A DNA stretch of 64,000 bases from Thecamonas trahens ATCC 50062 (GCF_000142905.1 NW_013657678.1:207877-271876); one strand, 5' to 3'. Positions 8,305 through 18,694 are shown, counted from the stretch's first letter. The notes: generated by a model not told the origin, from the sequence alone. A program made the numbers and translations.

Positions 8305-10302
8305 CTACTCAAACTGGGCCCACGTTGGGACCGACGCATTGCGCGACCGCATCACCGTGTTGTACGCCATGAGGCCCGACGGATTGGTCCCGGTCTTGAG
8401 CGTCCGCATCGGCGAGAACACAGGCCCGCGCTGGGTCCGCATTGTGGCCGACGCTGCCGCCACAGGCAGGAACTCGATGAGGTCTGCGTACTCGTGGCGG
8501 AGCTCGCCCACCGTACGGTCCTGGCCATCGACCTTGACAATCGTCTCGTCGCCAATGTCCGGGTTCGACAACGCTGCCAGGAGCGTCTGGAATTCGGACT
8601 GGAATCGTTTTGCTGCGTCGGCGTCGAGGCCCATGACCGCATCGGACTCGCGGTGCTTGCGAAAGGCTGGCACGTAGTGTCGCCAGAACGCAGTCTTGCC
8701 CGGAATCTTGGACACCTCCTTGATCCAGAACATTAAGATGGCCGCAAAGTAAACGCAGACAATGTTGATGAGGGTGAGTGCAAACGAGAGCGACCCGATC
8801 CGCATGTGCCGCACCTCGTCCACCGTCGAGCCGGTAAAGGTCTGCCCGACTACCGCGTAACAAAAGTTGAGTCCGGCATTGACCGCAGGCGGGAGGAGCG
8901 AGGCCGAAATGGCAACGCCGACCAGCGAATTGGTGTTCTGCGAAATGGTGGAGAGCGCCACGCCGACGCCGGACGGCACCGCAATGGCAATGCCGATGAG
9001 GAGGCCGACCCCGGTTCCGCGCGAGCTCATCTCCGAGTTGGGCCAGTCGAGATCGTCGCCCCACGCTGCAAAACCCAGGCCCACAAGCCCGCCCACCACA
9101 AAGCAGATGGCGAGGCCCACAAGCTCCTTCCATAGTCCCTGCCACGAGAGCTTCCAGTCGCGAATGATGGTGCCAAACGTGAGCTCCATGATCGGGCCCA
9201 TGATCGGCGAGACTAGCATTGACGCTACAACCACCACGACGTTGTCGGTGGCGAGGCCGACTCCGGCCAGGAGCGAGGCAACGACGCAGAGGGTGACGTA
9301 GTCAAACGAAAACTCGGCTGCCCGCTTGGTGTCGTCCACAACCTGCTGGATGACCAGCTCGGCCATGATCTGCTTGGCAAACTCGCCCTGGATCCCGATC
9401 TGCTCTGTCGCCTCCACCATGTTGATCGGCTTGGTCAGCTCTAGCGGCACGAGCGAGAGGTCGCCAAAAGTCACACCGATGCCGACCTGGATCAGCCGCT
9501 GCAGCAGCGGCTCGACCTTGCCGCCGAGAACCGGAAACGTGACACAGTACGTCTCGATTGACTCTCCGGTCACGGCAAACGAGAAACCAGGCGTCCAGTG
9601 CGCGTTTTGCACATTGAGCGCCAAGAGAGCGTCTTCCACCTCTTGCCGGACGTTGATGACCCAAGGTGCAGACTCGTCTGGGTGCGGCCACGAGCTCGAC
9701 GTCCCGTTGGCCGACCGCGGCGTGTTGGCGTTTGACGCCGCAGGCGTCAGAAAGGCTTGCGACGACGACATCGGCAGCGCTAGACCGGCCATGCCGATCG
9801 CCGGCACCACCGGCTTCCCCTTTGCCCCGCGCTCAGACTCTTCAGCCTGCTCCTCGGCCTCACTCTCGTCGCCGTACTCGGTGTAGTACGTATACTCAAA
9901 GTCGTCATCGCGCCGCGACTCGTCCCACCAGTCGTCATCATCGTCATCGCCGGCGCCAGTCTCCAGATGGGCGACTGCAGTCGATCCTGCCGGCGCCTGA
10001 GCCGCCGCCCTGCTCTTTCGCGAGCGCGTGCGCACCTTGGCACCCTTGGCCTTTGGCGCGTGAAGCGAATTGTCGCCTGCTGCGGTTCCACTGCCAGCTC
10101 CTCGCGCTCGGCCAGACTCGGGCCCAATGCTGGCCTCTGGTGGCCCACGCGGGGTGAGATACGCTCCGCGCGAGCCGGCCCAAGAGCGCTCGGACCTCAG
10201 CGGCTGGAGTGGCTGCGTCCCTGACGCCTCGGCAAGCTGGCGGGCCTCCTCGTCCACAAAGTAGTGCGGGAAGGTCATTCGCAGCATGACGCTGTCCGAC
10301 AT
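8305..10302 (-). CDS. DUF389 family polytopic membrane protein
   Basis: 665 residues from the ATG at 10302; the frame stays open upstream without another ATG. The N-terminal third is disordered, with an acidic stretch (GAGDDDDDDWWDESRRDDD). It is followed by a soluble domain and then at least six membrane helices with the DUF389 pattern (ASLLAGVGLATDN, VVASMLVSPIMGP, LSLVPLELTKPIN before them, and SASLLPPAVNAG). A C-terminal soluble tail of about 130 residues follows. DUF389 is mainly a prokaryotic family with scattered eukaryotic members and has no settled function. It is tail to tail with the ASNSD1-like gene, 10 bases apart. The family call is strong; the role is unknown. Confidence 0.85.
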   Translation of the reverse strand: MSDSVMLRMTFPHYFVDEEARQLAEASGTQPLQPLRSERSWAGSRGAYLTPRGPPEASIGPESGRARGAGSGTAAGDNSLHAPKAKGAKVRTRSRKSRAAAQAPAGSTAVAHLETGAGDDDDDDWWDESRRDDDFEYTYYTEYGDESEAEEQAEESERGAKGKPVVPAIGMAGLALPMSSSQAFLTPAASNANTPRSANGTSSSWPHPDESAPWVINVRQEVEDALLALNVQNAHWTPGFSFAVTGESIETYCVTFPVLGGKVEPLLQRLIQVGIGVTFGDLSLVPLELTKPINMVEATEQIGIQGEFAKQIMAELVIQQVVDDTKRAAEFSFDYVTLCVVASLLAGVGLATDNVVVVVASMLVSPIMGPIMELTFGTIIRDWKLSWQGLWKELVGLAICFVVGGLVGLGFAAWGDDLDWPNSEMSSRGTGVGLLIGIAIAVPSGVGVALSTISQNTNSLVGVAISASLLPPAVNAGLNFCYAVVGQTFTGSTVDEVRHMRIGSLSFALTLINIVCVYFAAILMFWIKEVSKIPGKTAFWRHYVPAFRKHRESDAVMGLDADAAKRFQSEFQTLLAALSNPDIGDETIVKVDGQDRTVGELRHEYADLIEFLPVAAASATMRTQRGPVFSPMRTLKTGTNPSGLMAYNTVMRSRNASVPTWAQFE

Positions 10303-10509
10303 GGTGTTGCGGAGCGAGGGGAGCGAGGTGTGGCGAGCCTGGGACTGGCACGAAGAGCTGGGCGGTGGGACAGTGTGTCTGCCAAATCGGGCACTGCGGC
10401 AGAACCGGCCGGGGCAGGCTCTCTCACGTTCAACAACATCAGATGGGGGCGCGCGGCGATGAGGCACCACGACCGGCTACAGAGCAGAGTCTTTGGCCAC
10501 TGCGGCAGG

Positions 10510-11898
10510 CTAGGAGCGAGAGGTCCAGGCGACGCGGGCGACGTAGGGGACGCCGCGGGCGTGGAAGACGTGGATGTTCGGGACTGGCTCGCCCTGCGAC
10601 CAGATAGCGAGATGGGCGAGGTCGGCGACGGCGCCGGCAAAGACAGCATCGACGACGGCCGGGGGAAGCGAGTCAAGAAGGCCTGGGCGAGCGGGGAGGC
10701 CGGCCACAACTTCGGCGAGCGCCACCGGTTGGTGGCGAGTGGCGTACGACGGCGCTTTGAGGAAGAGGCGGACTGCACGGAGAAAGGCGAGGCCTGCCAT
10801 TGGAGCGGTGGCGGGTGAGACGACCGGCAAGGCGCGACGGCGCAGCTGCGAGCCGATGCGGACAGCGGAGGAGGGATCGTCCAGGCCATGCCCGTTGCGG
10901 AAGCGGGCGGGCGAGCGTGGGATCCGGGCGCCGGAGCGCGAGATTGAGGCCCGCGACGGCCGCTGGGCCCGCTTTGAGCGAGCGGTGGCGAGCGTGGCCA
11001 CGGTCCACTCGCCAGTGCAGAACTTGATGCCGATCTCAGTGACCTCATCCTCCCACAGCCAGGCGTTGACCAGCGACCGCCGCTGCGCCTCGATCCGCCA
11101 GTAGTGCATGCCCTCGTAGAGTGGGTGCGTCCCGGCATGCTTGTCGATTCGCGCCGCCAGCTGGTATCCGTTCTGCAGACGGAAGCCGGTAAAGTCAACC
11201 GTGGGCAGCGGCCGCCGCAATCGCGGGCGGTCGCGCCGGAGGCCAGCACTCTCGCGCCGCTCCTGGATCGTGGCCATCAGCTGCGTCGTTCGCGCGACCT
11301 GGTCCTTGCTCCTGCCGGGCGCCATGGCCACATTCGACGATCCGAGCGCCATCGCAATCTCGGCCGACTCGGCTTGTGTCGCTGCCGTTGTCGCCGCCAC
11401 CACCTTCTCCGGCTCTGGTTCCGGTTCTGGCACTGGTACTGGCTGTGCGACCGGGACTGTTGCCGCGCCTGGATCGGGAGCGAGAACGGTGTGGCGGGCG
11501 AGCGGGCGCAGGGCGGGGAGAGTAGTGGCGCCTTCGGACGGGCCTGGGGCAAGGCCCGGCATTGGGTTTGAGGACGGCAGCGGACGCGGGGCGACGTGGG
11601 GGACCGGCCCGATGCACAGCTCGTCGGCGCCTTCGGAGGAGGTGTTCATGAAGCAGTGCCAGACGGGCGAGAGGTCAGCAGCACGGGCGGCAGGAACCCA
11701 CTGAAAGGCGCGGCAGTGGAAGCATTGCATGACCACTCCATCGTTCCGGACGCCTCCGCCGGCGTTGCTGCCCAGCGGCGCGCCGAGGCCCAGGCCGTGC
11801 CGCTCGTCGCCGAGGCCATGCGTCCGCTTGCTCGGACCTCCACCACGACTTGGCGACCGGGCCCGCTTGCGCGACGCGGCTCCTCCCGCTGCCATCAT
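10510..11898 (-). CDS. CW-type zinc-finger protein
   Basis: 462 residues starting MMAAGG. Residues about 55-96 show a CW-type zinc finger: C-x2-C (QCFHC), a Trp-x-Pro (WVP), W-x-C (VWHC), an Asn, and a final Cys (DELC). CW fingers read histone H3 Lys4 methylation. The N-terminus is Arg/Ser-rich (SRKRARSPSR) and could be a nuclear localisation signal. A Pro/Glu-rich linker (PVPVPEPEPEPEP) follows, and then a C-terminal half of about 250 residues that I do not recognise. Chromatin reading is inferred only from the finger. It lies head to tail with the DUF389 gene. Confidence 0.6.
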   Translation of the reverse strand: MMAAGGAASRKRARSPSRGGGPSKRTHGLGDERHGLGLGAPLGSNAGGGVRNDGVVMQCFHCRAFQWVPAARAADLSPVWHCFMNTSSEGADELCIGPVPHVAPRPLPSSNPMPGLAPGPSEGATTLPALRPLARHTVLAPDPGAATVPVAQPVPVPEPEPEPEKVVAATTAATQAESAEIAMALGSSNVAMAPGRSKDQVARTTQLMATIQERRESAGLRRDRPRLRRPLPTVDFTGFRLQNGYQLAARIDKHAGTHPLYEGMHYWRIEAQRRSLVNAWLWEDEVTEIGIKFCTGEWTVATLATARSKRAQRPSRASISRSGARIPRSPARFRNGHGLDDPSSAVRIGSQLRRRALPVVSPATAPMAGLAFLRAVRLFLKAPSYATRHQPVALAEVVAGLPARPGLLDSLPPAVVDAVFAGAVADLAHLAIWSQGEPVPNIHVFHARGVPYVARVAWTSRS

Positions 11899-12138
11899 TG
11901 TGGAGAGCGTTGGAGTGGTGGGGTGGTGGTGGTGGTAGTGGTGGTGAGAGCGGTGGGGGATGGTGGCGGAGTCGAGAGGTAGCTGTGGGCGACTTGGCCG
12001 GAGGGGCAGGCCAAAGCAGGCACTAGGCAGGAGACAGCAGCGGATTTATAGGGTGGCGAGCACGGGCAGCAAAGGTCAGCAAAGGCGCGGTGCGGGATAC
12101 GGTTTATGACTCGCGATAGGATAAGAGGGCCCGGAGTG

Positions 12139-13524
12139 TCATTCGGTGGATGCGTGGTCGGGGCGCGGATCGACGACCACTTGCGGAGCAGGCCGCGATC
12201 GAGTCGAGGGCAGGACAGAGACGGTGAGAAAGTCCTGGGCAACGGTGACGGCTGGTGAGCCAAAGGCTGCCACAGCCTCGGCGCGGATGGCGGCGGCAGC
12301 GGCAGTGTCGGCGGCCGAGTCGCCCGAGCCGATGTACTTGGGCGAGAGGTGGTTGAGGACGAGGTGGCCGGCCGAGACCGAGGCGGCGAACTCGCCGGCC
12401 ATGCACGTCGTCGAGTGGCCGCGGTCGACGGCCTTGACCCGGTCTGCGCTCCGCAGTGACGCCTCATGAACCAGGACGTCAGCGTTGGTGGCGAGTGGCG
12501 CAATACCTGACGGGTCACATGTATCGCCGAGCACCACGATCTTGCGTCCGGGCCGGGCCGGCGAGACGTAGTCTTCCGATCGCAGATGGGTGCCGTTGCT
12601 CAGGGTGACGTCGACTCCGCCGACAAGCGACTTGCACCACGCACCAAGCCTGCCGACGCCCGGCGTCGCCTTTAGCTTGTCCACGTCGAGCGACCCAGGG
12701 CGTGGCGCCTCCTCCAGCACATACCCCACAGTGAGGACGTGCGGGACGTGCTCGATGACCGCGGCGTGGAGGGTGACCGCTGGTCCGCTCGCGCCCGCCG
12801 CCGACGGCAGCTCCAGCGGGAGCATCCAGTGCGGCGTGGCCAGTGCCTCAGGCGAGGCCTCGTCGGGCGGAGCGTAGTAGAGGTTCTTGTCGCCAGGCGT
12901 GTAGCCCCGGACCACCGTCGATCCACCAATGTACATGTCGGCAAACGTGTGTGTGGCATCCGGCGGCACGTCCTCGGCAAGCAGCGAAGACTCAGCCGGA
13001 GCAAGCAACGGCGGCGGCGCCGGGCGCATCTCGTGGACGAACAGGCCGCGCGAGAACGAGTACGTCGTGGCCAGCGAGGTGCGGAGGAAGGCACGGATGC
13101 CGAGCGGCCCGTAGACATGCAGCGGGCCACCACCTGCGTTCAGCACCGCGCATACCAGGCCAGGAAGGCCAAACACATGATCTCCGTGCAGATGGGTCAC
13201 CGCCACCGCAGCGATCCGCGATGGCTTCACCGCGCACTGGCCCGCCATCAGCCGCCGCTGCGTGCCCTCGCCGACGTCAAACAGCACATACGATCCACAC
13301 GGCAGGCGGACAGCAGTAGCAGACGTGTATCGCGATGATGTCGGCTGCGACGAGGTGCCCAGGAATACCATGTCCATTCCGTCTGCCGTGGTCGAGCTCG
13401 CCCGTCGCCACATCGTGGCCTCGTCCGCGCTCCTCGCCGCAGCCGCCGTCCGTACGGACTGCCGCACCCGCACGCCTGCTCCAGTCACACGGCTACATGC
13501 CAGCCACTGTGCCACACGTAACAT
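12139..13524 (-). CDS. ELAC1: tRNase Z (RNase Z, short ELAC1-like form)
   Basis: 461 residues. The metallo-beta-lactamase motif THLHGDH is at 110-116 (His111, His113, Asp115, His116), preceded by FLGTSSQPTSSR and FDVGEGTQRRL as in RNase Z. Later come VVLGDT, VHEAS, GHST and LNHLSPKY, which supply the remaining zinc ligands. The length is close to short-form enzymes plus an extension. RNase Z cuts the 3' trailer from precursor tRNAs. The first 48 residues are rich in Arg and Ala and lack acids early on, like a mitochondrial presequence; an in-frame Met at 50 before the conserved fold could give a cytosolic form by internal initiation. The call is secure; dual targeting is inference. Confidence 0.93.
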   Translation of the reverse strand: MLRVAQWLACSRVTGAGVRVRQSVRTAAAARSADEATMWRRASSTTADGMDMVFLGTSSQPTSSRYTSATAVRLPCGSYVLFDVGEGTQRRLMAGQCAVKPSRIAAVAVTHLHGDHVFGLPGLVCAVLNAGGGPLHVYGPLGIRAFLRTSLATTYSFSRGLFVHEMRPAPPPLLAPAESSLLAEDVPPDATHTFADMYIGGSTVVRGYTPGDKNLYYAPPDEASPEALATPHWMLPLELPSAAGASGPAVTLHAAVIEHVPHVLTVGYVLEEAPRPGSLDVDKLKATPGVGRLGAWCKSLVGGVDVTLSNGTHLRSEDYVSPARPGRKIVVLGDTCDPSGIAPLATNADVLVHEASLRSADRVKAVDRGHSTTCMAGEFAASVSAGHLVLNHLSPKYIGSGDSAADTAAAAAIRAEAVAAFGSPAVTVAQDFLTVSVLPSTRSRPAPQVVVDPRPDHASTE

Positions 13525-13729
13525 GCTCGTGCTGCTGTGCTTGTTGTTCCGCGGGAGCGTAAAGTGTGACGCGTGGCTCTGACCCCAGCTGAACCCCCCG
13601 AGGCTGTGGAGACGTGGGATGCGCTCGCCGCGTCGTTTGGGCGGCGCAAGGGGGGGGAGGCTAGAACCGGTTTACTAGCTTGTGGCTGATCAAAGGGTGT
13701 AGACTGTTGTGCTTGCGTCGAGATCGCGC

Positions 13730-15496
13730 TTACTCGTCGGCACCGGCGACGAGGCGGAGGTGCTTCTTAAGGGCAGAGGTGCCTTTGAGGGCGACGCGCA
13801 TCAGTCGGCGCGACGGGTTGCCGTCAAACATGAGTGCAGATAGGACCGGGAAGAAGCCGAGATCGGGTGGAAGTTCGCAAAGTTCGTTGTTGCGGACGTC
13901 GAGCGTCGAGAGTGCGCAGTCGTCGATGTGGGTCGGCGGCGGAATAAAGTCGAACGCGTTCGAGTCGAGGACGAGGTCGACGAGAGGCGCCGGGAACGGA
14001 TCGTCGGTGGCAAACGGCCAGGACCTCAGCTTGCAGCCGGAGAGAACAACTCGCTGCAGCGAGTACAGCTCGTTGAGCGCAAACTGAAGTGCCATGCCTC
14101 GATTGAACGAGAGGTCCAGGCTAGTGAGGCTTCCGGCGAGAGCGGCGAGCGAGCGCGGCGGCGCGCGAAGTCCATTGTGCGCAAGATTGAGCAGTGAGAG
14201 TGACGCCAGCGGTGGGAGCAGGGACTCTGGCACAAGTTCTAGCTTGTTACGCGCAAGGCTCAGCGCCTCGAGCGAGTAGCATACGTCTGGCGCAAACTCG
14301 AGCGGCAAGCTGCGAAGCCCGTTGTCATCGGCCGTGAGGCTGGTGACAAGGCCGCCAAACGAGGCCGGCAGCTCGTCGAGGCCCTGGCTCGAGAGATCAA
14401 GGCTGCCATCTCCGGCCGGAACAAGCGACGTGGCGAGACCGGAGCTTGCGCTGCCGGCCAGCAGCTCTTCTGGAAGCCGGGTCCGCAGGTACTCGAGGAT
14501 GGCATGCGAGCCCTTTTCGACAATCGAGCGGCGAAGGCCGCGGAACGGGTTGCCCTCGACGCCAAGGTGGGTGAGCGAGCTGCAGAGCGCAAGCTCGGGT
14601 GGGAGTGAGCGAAGCTCGTTGGATGCGAGGTCAAGAGTGACGAGTCCGTCGAGGCCGGCCACCGACGCCGGGACGCTGCGCATGCGGTTGCCGACAGCGC
14701 GGACAACCTTGAGGGCGGGCAGACCAAGCAGGGCATGAACAGGGAGCTCGGCAAAGGCGCACTCGGAAATGTCGAGCGTGTGCAAGGCGGTGCAGCTTGG
14801 GAGCGAGCGCGGTAGCTGCGAGAGCGATGCGTTGTGGACGAGATGGAGCTCGGCCAGCGCGGCTGAGGACCCGATGGCCTCGGGCAGCGCGGTGAGCCGG
14901 TTGTGGGAGAGGTCCACTATGCGAAGAGAAGGCGCACTCTCAAACAGCTCATCGGGGAGCTCGGCCAGCGCGTTGTGGGCACAGTCAAGGATCTCCAGGC
15001 AGGCGACGTGCGAGAGGCCGAGGAGGGTGTCGATGCGATTGTGGCTGGCGCGGAGCTCGACGAGCCGCGGCCACGGGCCATCGACCATAGTCACGGCGTT
15101 GTGGGAGACGTCGAGGACCCGGATTGACGGCGAGCCGTAGAGCGGGACGAGCGTGAGGGCGTTGTGGGCGAGATTGAGTCGCAGGAGCGCCGGCCACGGC
15201 GGGCGGGCGTTGGCCGCCGCCACCAGATCGCTCACACTGGCGTCGTCGAGCGCGTTGCGTGAGGCGTCAAAGACCTTCAGAAACTCGTAGTCCAGCAGCT
15301 GCGGCGGAAGATAGCTCAGCTCGTTGCCCGAGATGTCGACCACCCGCAGATCGACCACAGCGTAGCCCGGCACGTCGTCGAGCACCAGGCTGCCCACGAC
15401 CAGCGCCTCTTGCGGGAGCTCGCCCAGACCACGGCCGGCCAGAATCAGCTTGCCCTCGGTTTGTGCGCGTCGGTAAGCACGGTCGAGGAATGCCAT
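13730..15496 (-). CDS. Leucine-rich repeat protein, LRRC40-like
   Basis: 588 residues from the ATG at 15496. A short N-terminal cap (GKLILAGRGLGELP) is followed by about 20 leucine-rich repeats of the LxxLxLxxNxLxxLP kind. Two copies of a block typical of LRRC40 and plant PIRL proteins are present: EGNPFRGLRRSIVEKG..AILEYLRTRLPEE mid-protein, and a similar DGNPSRRL...LKGTSALKKHL at the C-terminus. No signal peptide, membrane segment or kinase domain is seen. These are intracellular scaffolds of uncertain role. It lies 205 bases upstream of the RNase Z gene, on the same strand. Confidence 0.8.
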   Translation of the reverse strand: MAFLDRAYRRAQTEGKLILAGRGLGELPQEALVVGSLVLDDVPGYAVVDLRVVDISGNELSYLPPQLLDYEFLKVFDASRNALDDASVSDLVAAANARPPWPALLRLNLAHNALTLVPLYGSPSIRVLDVSHNAVTMVDGPWPRLVELRASHNRIDTLLGLSHVACLEILDCAHNALAELPDELFESAPSLRIVDLSHNRLTALPEAIGSSAALAELHLVHNASLSQLPRSLPSCTALHTLDISECAFAELPVHALLGLPALKVVRAVGNRMRSVPASVAGLDGLVTLDLASNELRSLPPELALCSSLTHLGVEGNPFRGLRRSIVEKGSHAILEYLRTRLPEELLAGSASSGLATSLVPAGDGSLDLSSQGLDELPASFGGLVTSLTADDNGLRSLPLEFAPDVCYSLEALSLARNKLELVPESLLPPLASLSLLNLAHNGLRAPPRSLAALAGSLTSLDLSFNRGMALQFALNELYSLQRVVLSGCKLRSWPFATDDPFPAPLVDLVLDSNAFDFIPPPTHIDDCALSTLDVRNNELCELPPDLGFFPVLSALMFDGNPSRRLMRVALKGTSALKKHLRLVAGADE

Positions 15497-15766
15497 GGTG
15501 AGTGGGAGAAAAAGGGGGAGCTGTGTTGGGTGGCTGGTGATGGCGGTGGTGGTTGTGTGCATGACATGGCGCCAAGTCGGCGGCGGCGGCTGGTCGGCTG
15601 CCGAATGAGCGACAGACCGGTGCGAGGCGAGGCAGGAGCGCGCGACGACGGGGCCGGTGGCTTGTGGCCAGAGGCAAAGCCAGTTTAGCAGGTAGGTAGT
15701 TGGCTGGTGGCTAGCCTGCCTACACCTCACTCTACCAAGTCAGCCAGCCACTTTCAGGAACACGGT

Positions 15767-16702
15767 ATGGGCGAGGTGGTCGAGCACGCGCCGGGCACCA
15801 TGGCCTATCTGGTTGACGAGCTGCTGGGCCGGACGGGCACGGCGGGAGGCTGCAACGAGGCTGGCGATGGGGTAGCGGTGGGCGATGAGTTCATCGCAAG
15901 CACAGGCACTTCAGTGGGACTTGCAGCGGGTGCTGCGGCGGATGGGGGAGGCGGCGAGGCCTCCAGCAACGGGCTCGGAGGCGGGTCGGGCGAGGTGCTC
16001 AAGGGCTTTATCCGCGAGACGCATCTGCGGGCCGACGGGACCATCGACGTGGTGACTAAGCCGCACGCCTCGCCGCCACGGGCGTCGCCGGAGCCCGGCT
16101 TGATGGCGGCGTCGCGGCCGGCACTGGTTGTTGTTGATGTGCAGAACGACTTTCTGCCCGGCGGCGCGCTGGGCGTGCCTGACGGCAACGCCGTGGTTCC
16201 GGTCATCAACGCACTGCGCGAGGCCATCGACTTTGACGCCGTCGTCCTCACCCAGGACTGGCACCCGGAAGGCCACGTCTCGTTCAAGTCGGCCTCTGCC
16301 GACGGAACATGGCCCGATCACTGCGTGGCCAACACCCAGGGCGCTCGGCTGGCGTCGGCGCTCAACGTCGCCTCGTCCGACTACATCATCCGCAAGGGCA
16401 CCGACGTCCAAGTCGACGCCTATTCGGGCTTTGGGCCGCCGATGCCGCACCCGCCGACCGAGCTCGAGGAACTCCTCCGCGCCCACAACTCGGATGTGGT
16501 TGTTGTTGTCGGCCTCGCTCTCGACTACTGCGTCCGTGCCACTGCGCTCGACGCCCATGCCCTCGGCTTTACCGTTTACGTCGTCAGCGACGCCGTCCGC
16601 CCGGTCACCCCGGCCGGTGGCGACGATGCCAAACTTGACCTTGTCGATGCCGGCGTCAAGCTTGTTACTTCCCAGCGGCTCATGGCCGCGCTTGGCCAGT
16701 AG
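15767..16702 (+). CDS. PNC1: Nicotinamidase (isochorismatase superfamily)
   Basis: 311 residues from the ATG at 15767. The C-terminal 195 residues carry all catalytic landmarks of nicotinamidase: the Asp in VVVDVQNDF, the metal ligands in QDWHPEGHVSF and WPDHCV, the Lys in IIRKGTD, AYSGF, and the nucleophilic Cys in GLALDYCVRATA. The enzyme converts nicotinamide to nicotinic acid for NAD salvage. A Gly/Ala-rich extension of about 115 residues precedes the domain; it is unusual for the family and has no recognised motif. An NMNAT-like gene at 27.6 kb could act later in the same pathway. The call is secure. Confidence 0.92.
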   Translation: MGEVVEHAPGTMAYLVDELLGRTGTAGGCNEAGDGVAVGDEFIASTGTSVGLAAGAAADGGGGEASSNGLGGGSGEVLKGFIRETHLRADGTIDVVTKPHASPPRASPEPGLMAASRPALVVVDVQNDFLPGGALGVPDGNAVVPVINALREAIDFDAVVLTQDWHPEGHVSFKSASADGTWPDHCVANTQGARLASALNVASSDYIIRKGTDVQVDAYSGFGPPMPHPPTELEELLRAHNSDVVVVVGLALDYCVRATALDAHALGFTVYVVSDAVRPVTPAGGDDAKLDLVDAGVKLVTSQRLMAALGQ

Positions 16703-16712
16703 GCCGCTGTTT

Positions 16713-18499
16713 TCAGTGATGGTAAAGAGGCGCAAGCGCCAGCTCCACCGCGGCGCCCCACTCGCGGTCGACGGCCTCGGTTAGCTCGGCGTGGCGCACG
16801 GCACTATCCAGTGCGCGTTGAGCGGCAACGCAACCAGCAGCCACAGCACCAGCGCTGATGTTGGGTACGGGCCGCACCCGCCCGATTGCCGGTGCAAGGC
16901 GGAGCCCGAGCTTGCGGCGGTCAGCGGCGACGACGTCGAGAACCGGCGCAAAGATCAGCTCGGCGCGATGCCGCTCGAGCGTCCCAACGTGCTTGCCGTT
17001 GACAACCGTGAGGTGCGGAAGGATCCATACCGTATACAAACGGAAAACGAGAGGCCCACCACGGGAGACTCGCAAACCTCGAGCTCACGGAGTTGGCTCA
17101 GCGACGCGAGACAGTCTAGGTCTGCGAGGCGGGCCACGCCGTTGCTTACCAGCGTGAGCCGCTCCAGCATCGGATAGCCCTTGCGGAGCCGCGGCATGCA
17201 CGCCGCCACGGTCGCCATCGGCGTCTTGTCAAACACTAGCCCGCGGGTTTTGTCGCGGCCGAGGCCCTTGTCGAGCGGCGCGGTCGTCGAGCCGACAATG
17301 TACAGCGTGTCGCCGCGCCACTCGGTCTTGGCCCGCTTGCGCACCTTGACCTGCACCGGCGAGTCCAAAGCAGGACGCAAGGGCGGCACGGCAGGGCGCG
17401 GGGACGAATGCGGGGGCGACTGTGGTGCCTCGGCTGGGCAGCCAGGCGGAGCAAGCGGCATGACAACGGCAACTGTGCTGGCCGGAGGCGGCGGCGACAT
17501 GGGAATCGGCACGGTGGGGATGCGGATGCGCGGGATGCGGCGGGTACCGCTGAAAGGAGAGCCAATATCGGCAACCGAGCCGTCGTCATCAGTGTCCGAG
17601 TCGGTTGCCGCGGCACTTGGCGAGCCAGGTGGCGATGGGCTGGGCGAGGGGGTGAGGAAGAAGGCCGGAACGCGGAGAGGTTCGCCGTTTGGGGTCGATG
17701 CCAGTGGCAGCTGAGGACTGAGCGCTTTGGGTGACGGCGGCGCGGGCTCGAGATCCGTCCCGTCGAGAAGCTGAAGCCGCGGCAGGAGGCGGGCGACAGA
17801 GGCACGGTAGTCGGCGCGGACAGAGCCAGCTGCAAAGGGGTTGCCATCGAGATGGAGCTCGTCGAGCACAGGCAGGTCGCTCAGAAAGGCCACTGCGTCG
17901 ACCGAGGCAAGGCAGTTATGGGAGAGAAAGACGCGCTGGAGCTTCGAGTTGGCAGCGAGAGGATGGATGTGTGTGATGCGGTTTCGGCGGACGTTGAGCT
18001 CAACGAGCGAGGTGAGGGCGTCAAGTGGCGGGACGTAGGTGAGTCGGTTGCCCGCGAGGTTGAGGACGCGGAGCGAGACAAGGGCATCGAGCGGGCGCAG
18101 GGCGTCGGCCACCAGACAGTTTGAGTGCAGATCCAGGACGTCTAGCTTGGTGACGGCAGTGACGCCGTCGACGGCAGTGATCTTGTTCTTGCCGGCCATG
18201 AGGACACGGAGCGAGCGCACCGGGCCGAGGCCCGCCAGCGAGGTCAGAGCATTGTTGTAGACGTCGAGAAAGATGAGCGCCGGTACGGCATCGAGATGGG
18301 CCAGCGTAGTCAGCGCGTTGTTCTGGGCGTTGAGCAGCCGCAACCGGCTCTCGCCCTCTAGCACCGGCAGCGTGGTCAGCCCAGTCCGCGCCAGCGAGAG
18401 CTTGTCGGGCTCGGCTGCCCGGGCCTGCTCGTCACGGAAGGCCACCGCGGCGTAGCCATTGATGGAGGAAGCCGGGACGACCGTGAGGCCGTCGCTCAT
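16713..18499 (-). CDS. LRRC49-like leucine-rich repeat protein, with frameshift
   Basis: Starts at the ATG at 18499. Residues 30-270 are SDS22-type LRRs (LRVLNLAGNRL, LDELHLDGNPF). A Ser/Pro-rich linker follows, then a C-terminal region with a second LRR-like stretch. The reading frame from the start ends at 16955 in nonsense. A second frame continues with FRLYTVWILPHLTVVNGK, which fits the end of LRRC49-type proteins. Adding one T to the sense TTTT at 17047-17044 joins SQLRELEV..SPVVGLS directly to FFRLYTVWILP, giving about 595 residues. LRRC49 is a subunit of the tubulin polyglutamylase complex in animals, which would suit a flagellate. The frameshift is probably a sequence error. The homology call is moderate. 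Confidence 0.65.
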
Positions 18500-18652
18500 C
18501 GGGTGTGTGCGGTGGAGGTGGGTGCGGTGGTGGGTGGCGCCAACATATGGCTTGCGAGGTGGCTTTACCGCATGCTGGCCTGATGTCACTCGGCCTGATG
18601 TCACTCGCTCGATCGGTGCGATGGGTGGACGGGGGAAAGGGGGGGAATGCTA

Positions 18653-18694
18653 TGTGTGTGTGTGTGTATGTGTATGTATGTGAGTGTGTATGCA

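Noticed and set aside
17041-17060. Programmed -1 frameshifting as the explanation for each frame break
   Set aside because: None of the sites is a good X-XXY-YYZ slippery heptamer and no strong downstream structure stands out; missing homopolymer bases explain them better.
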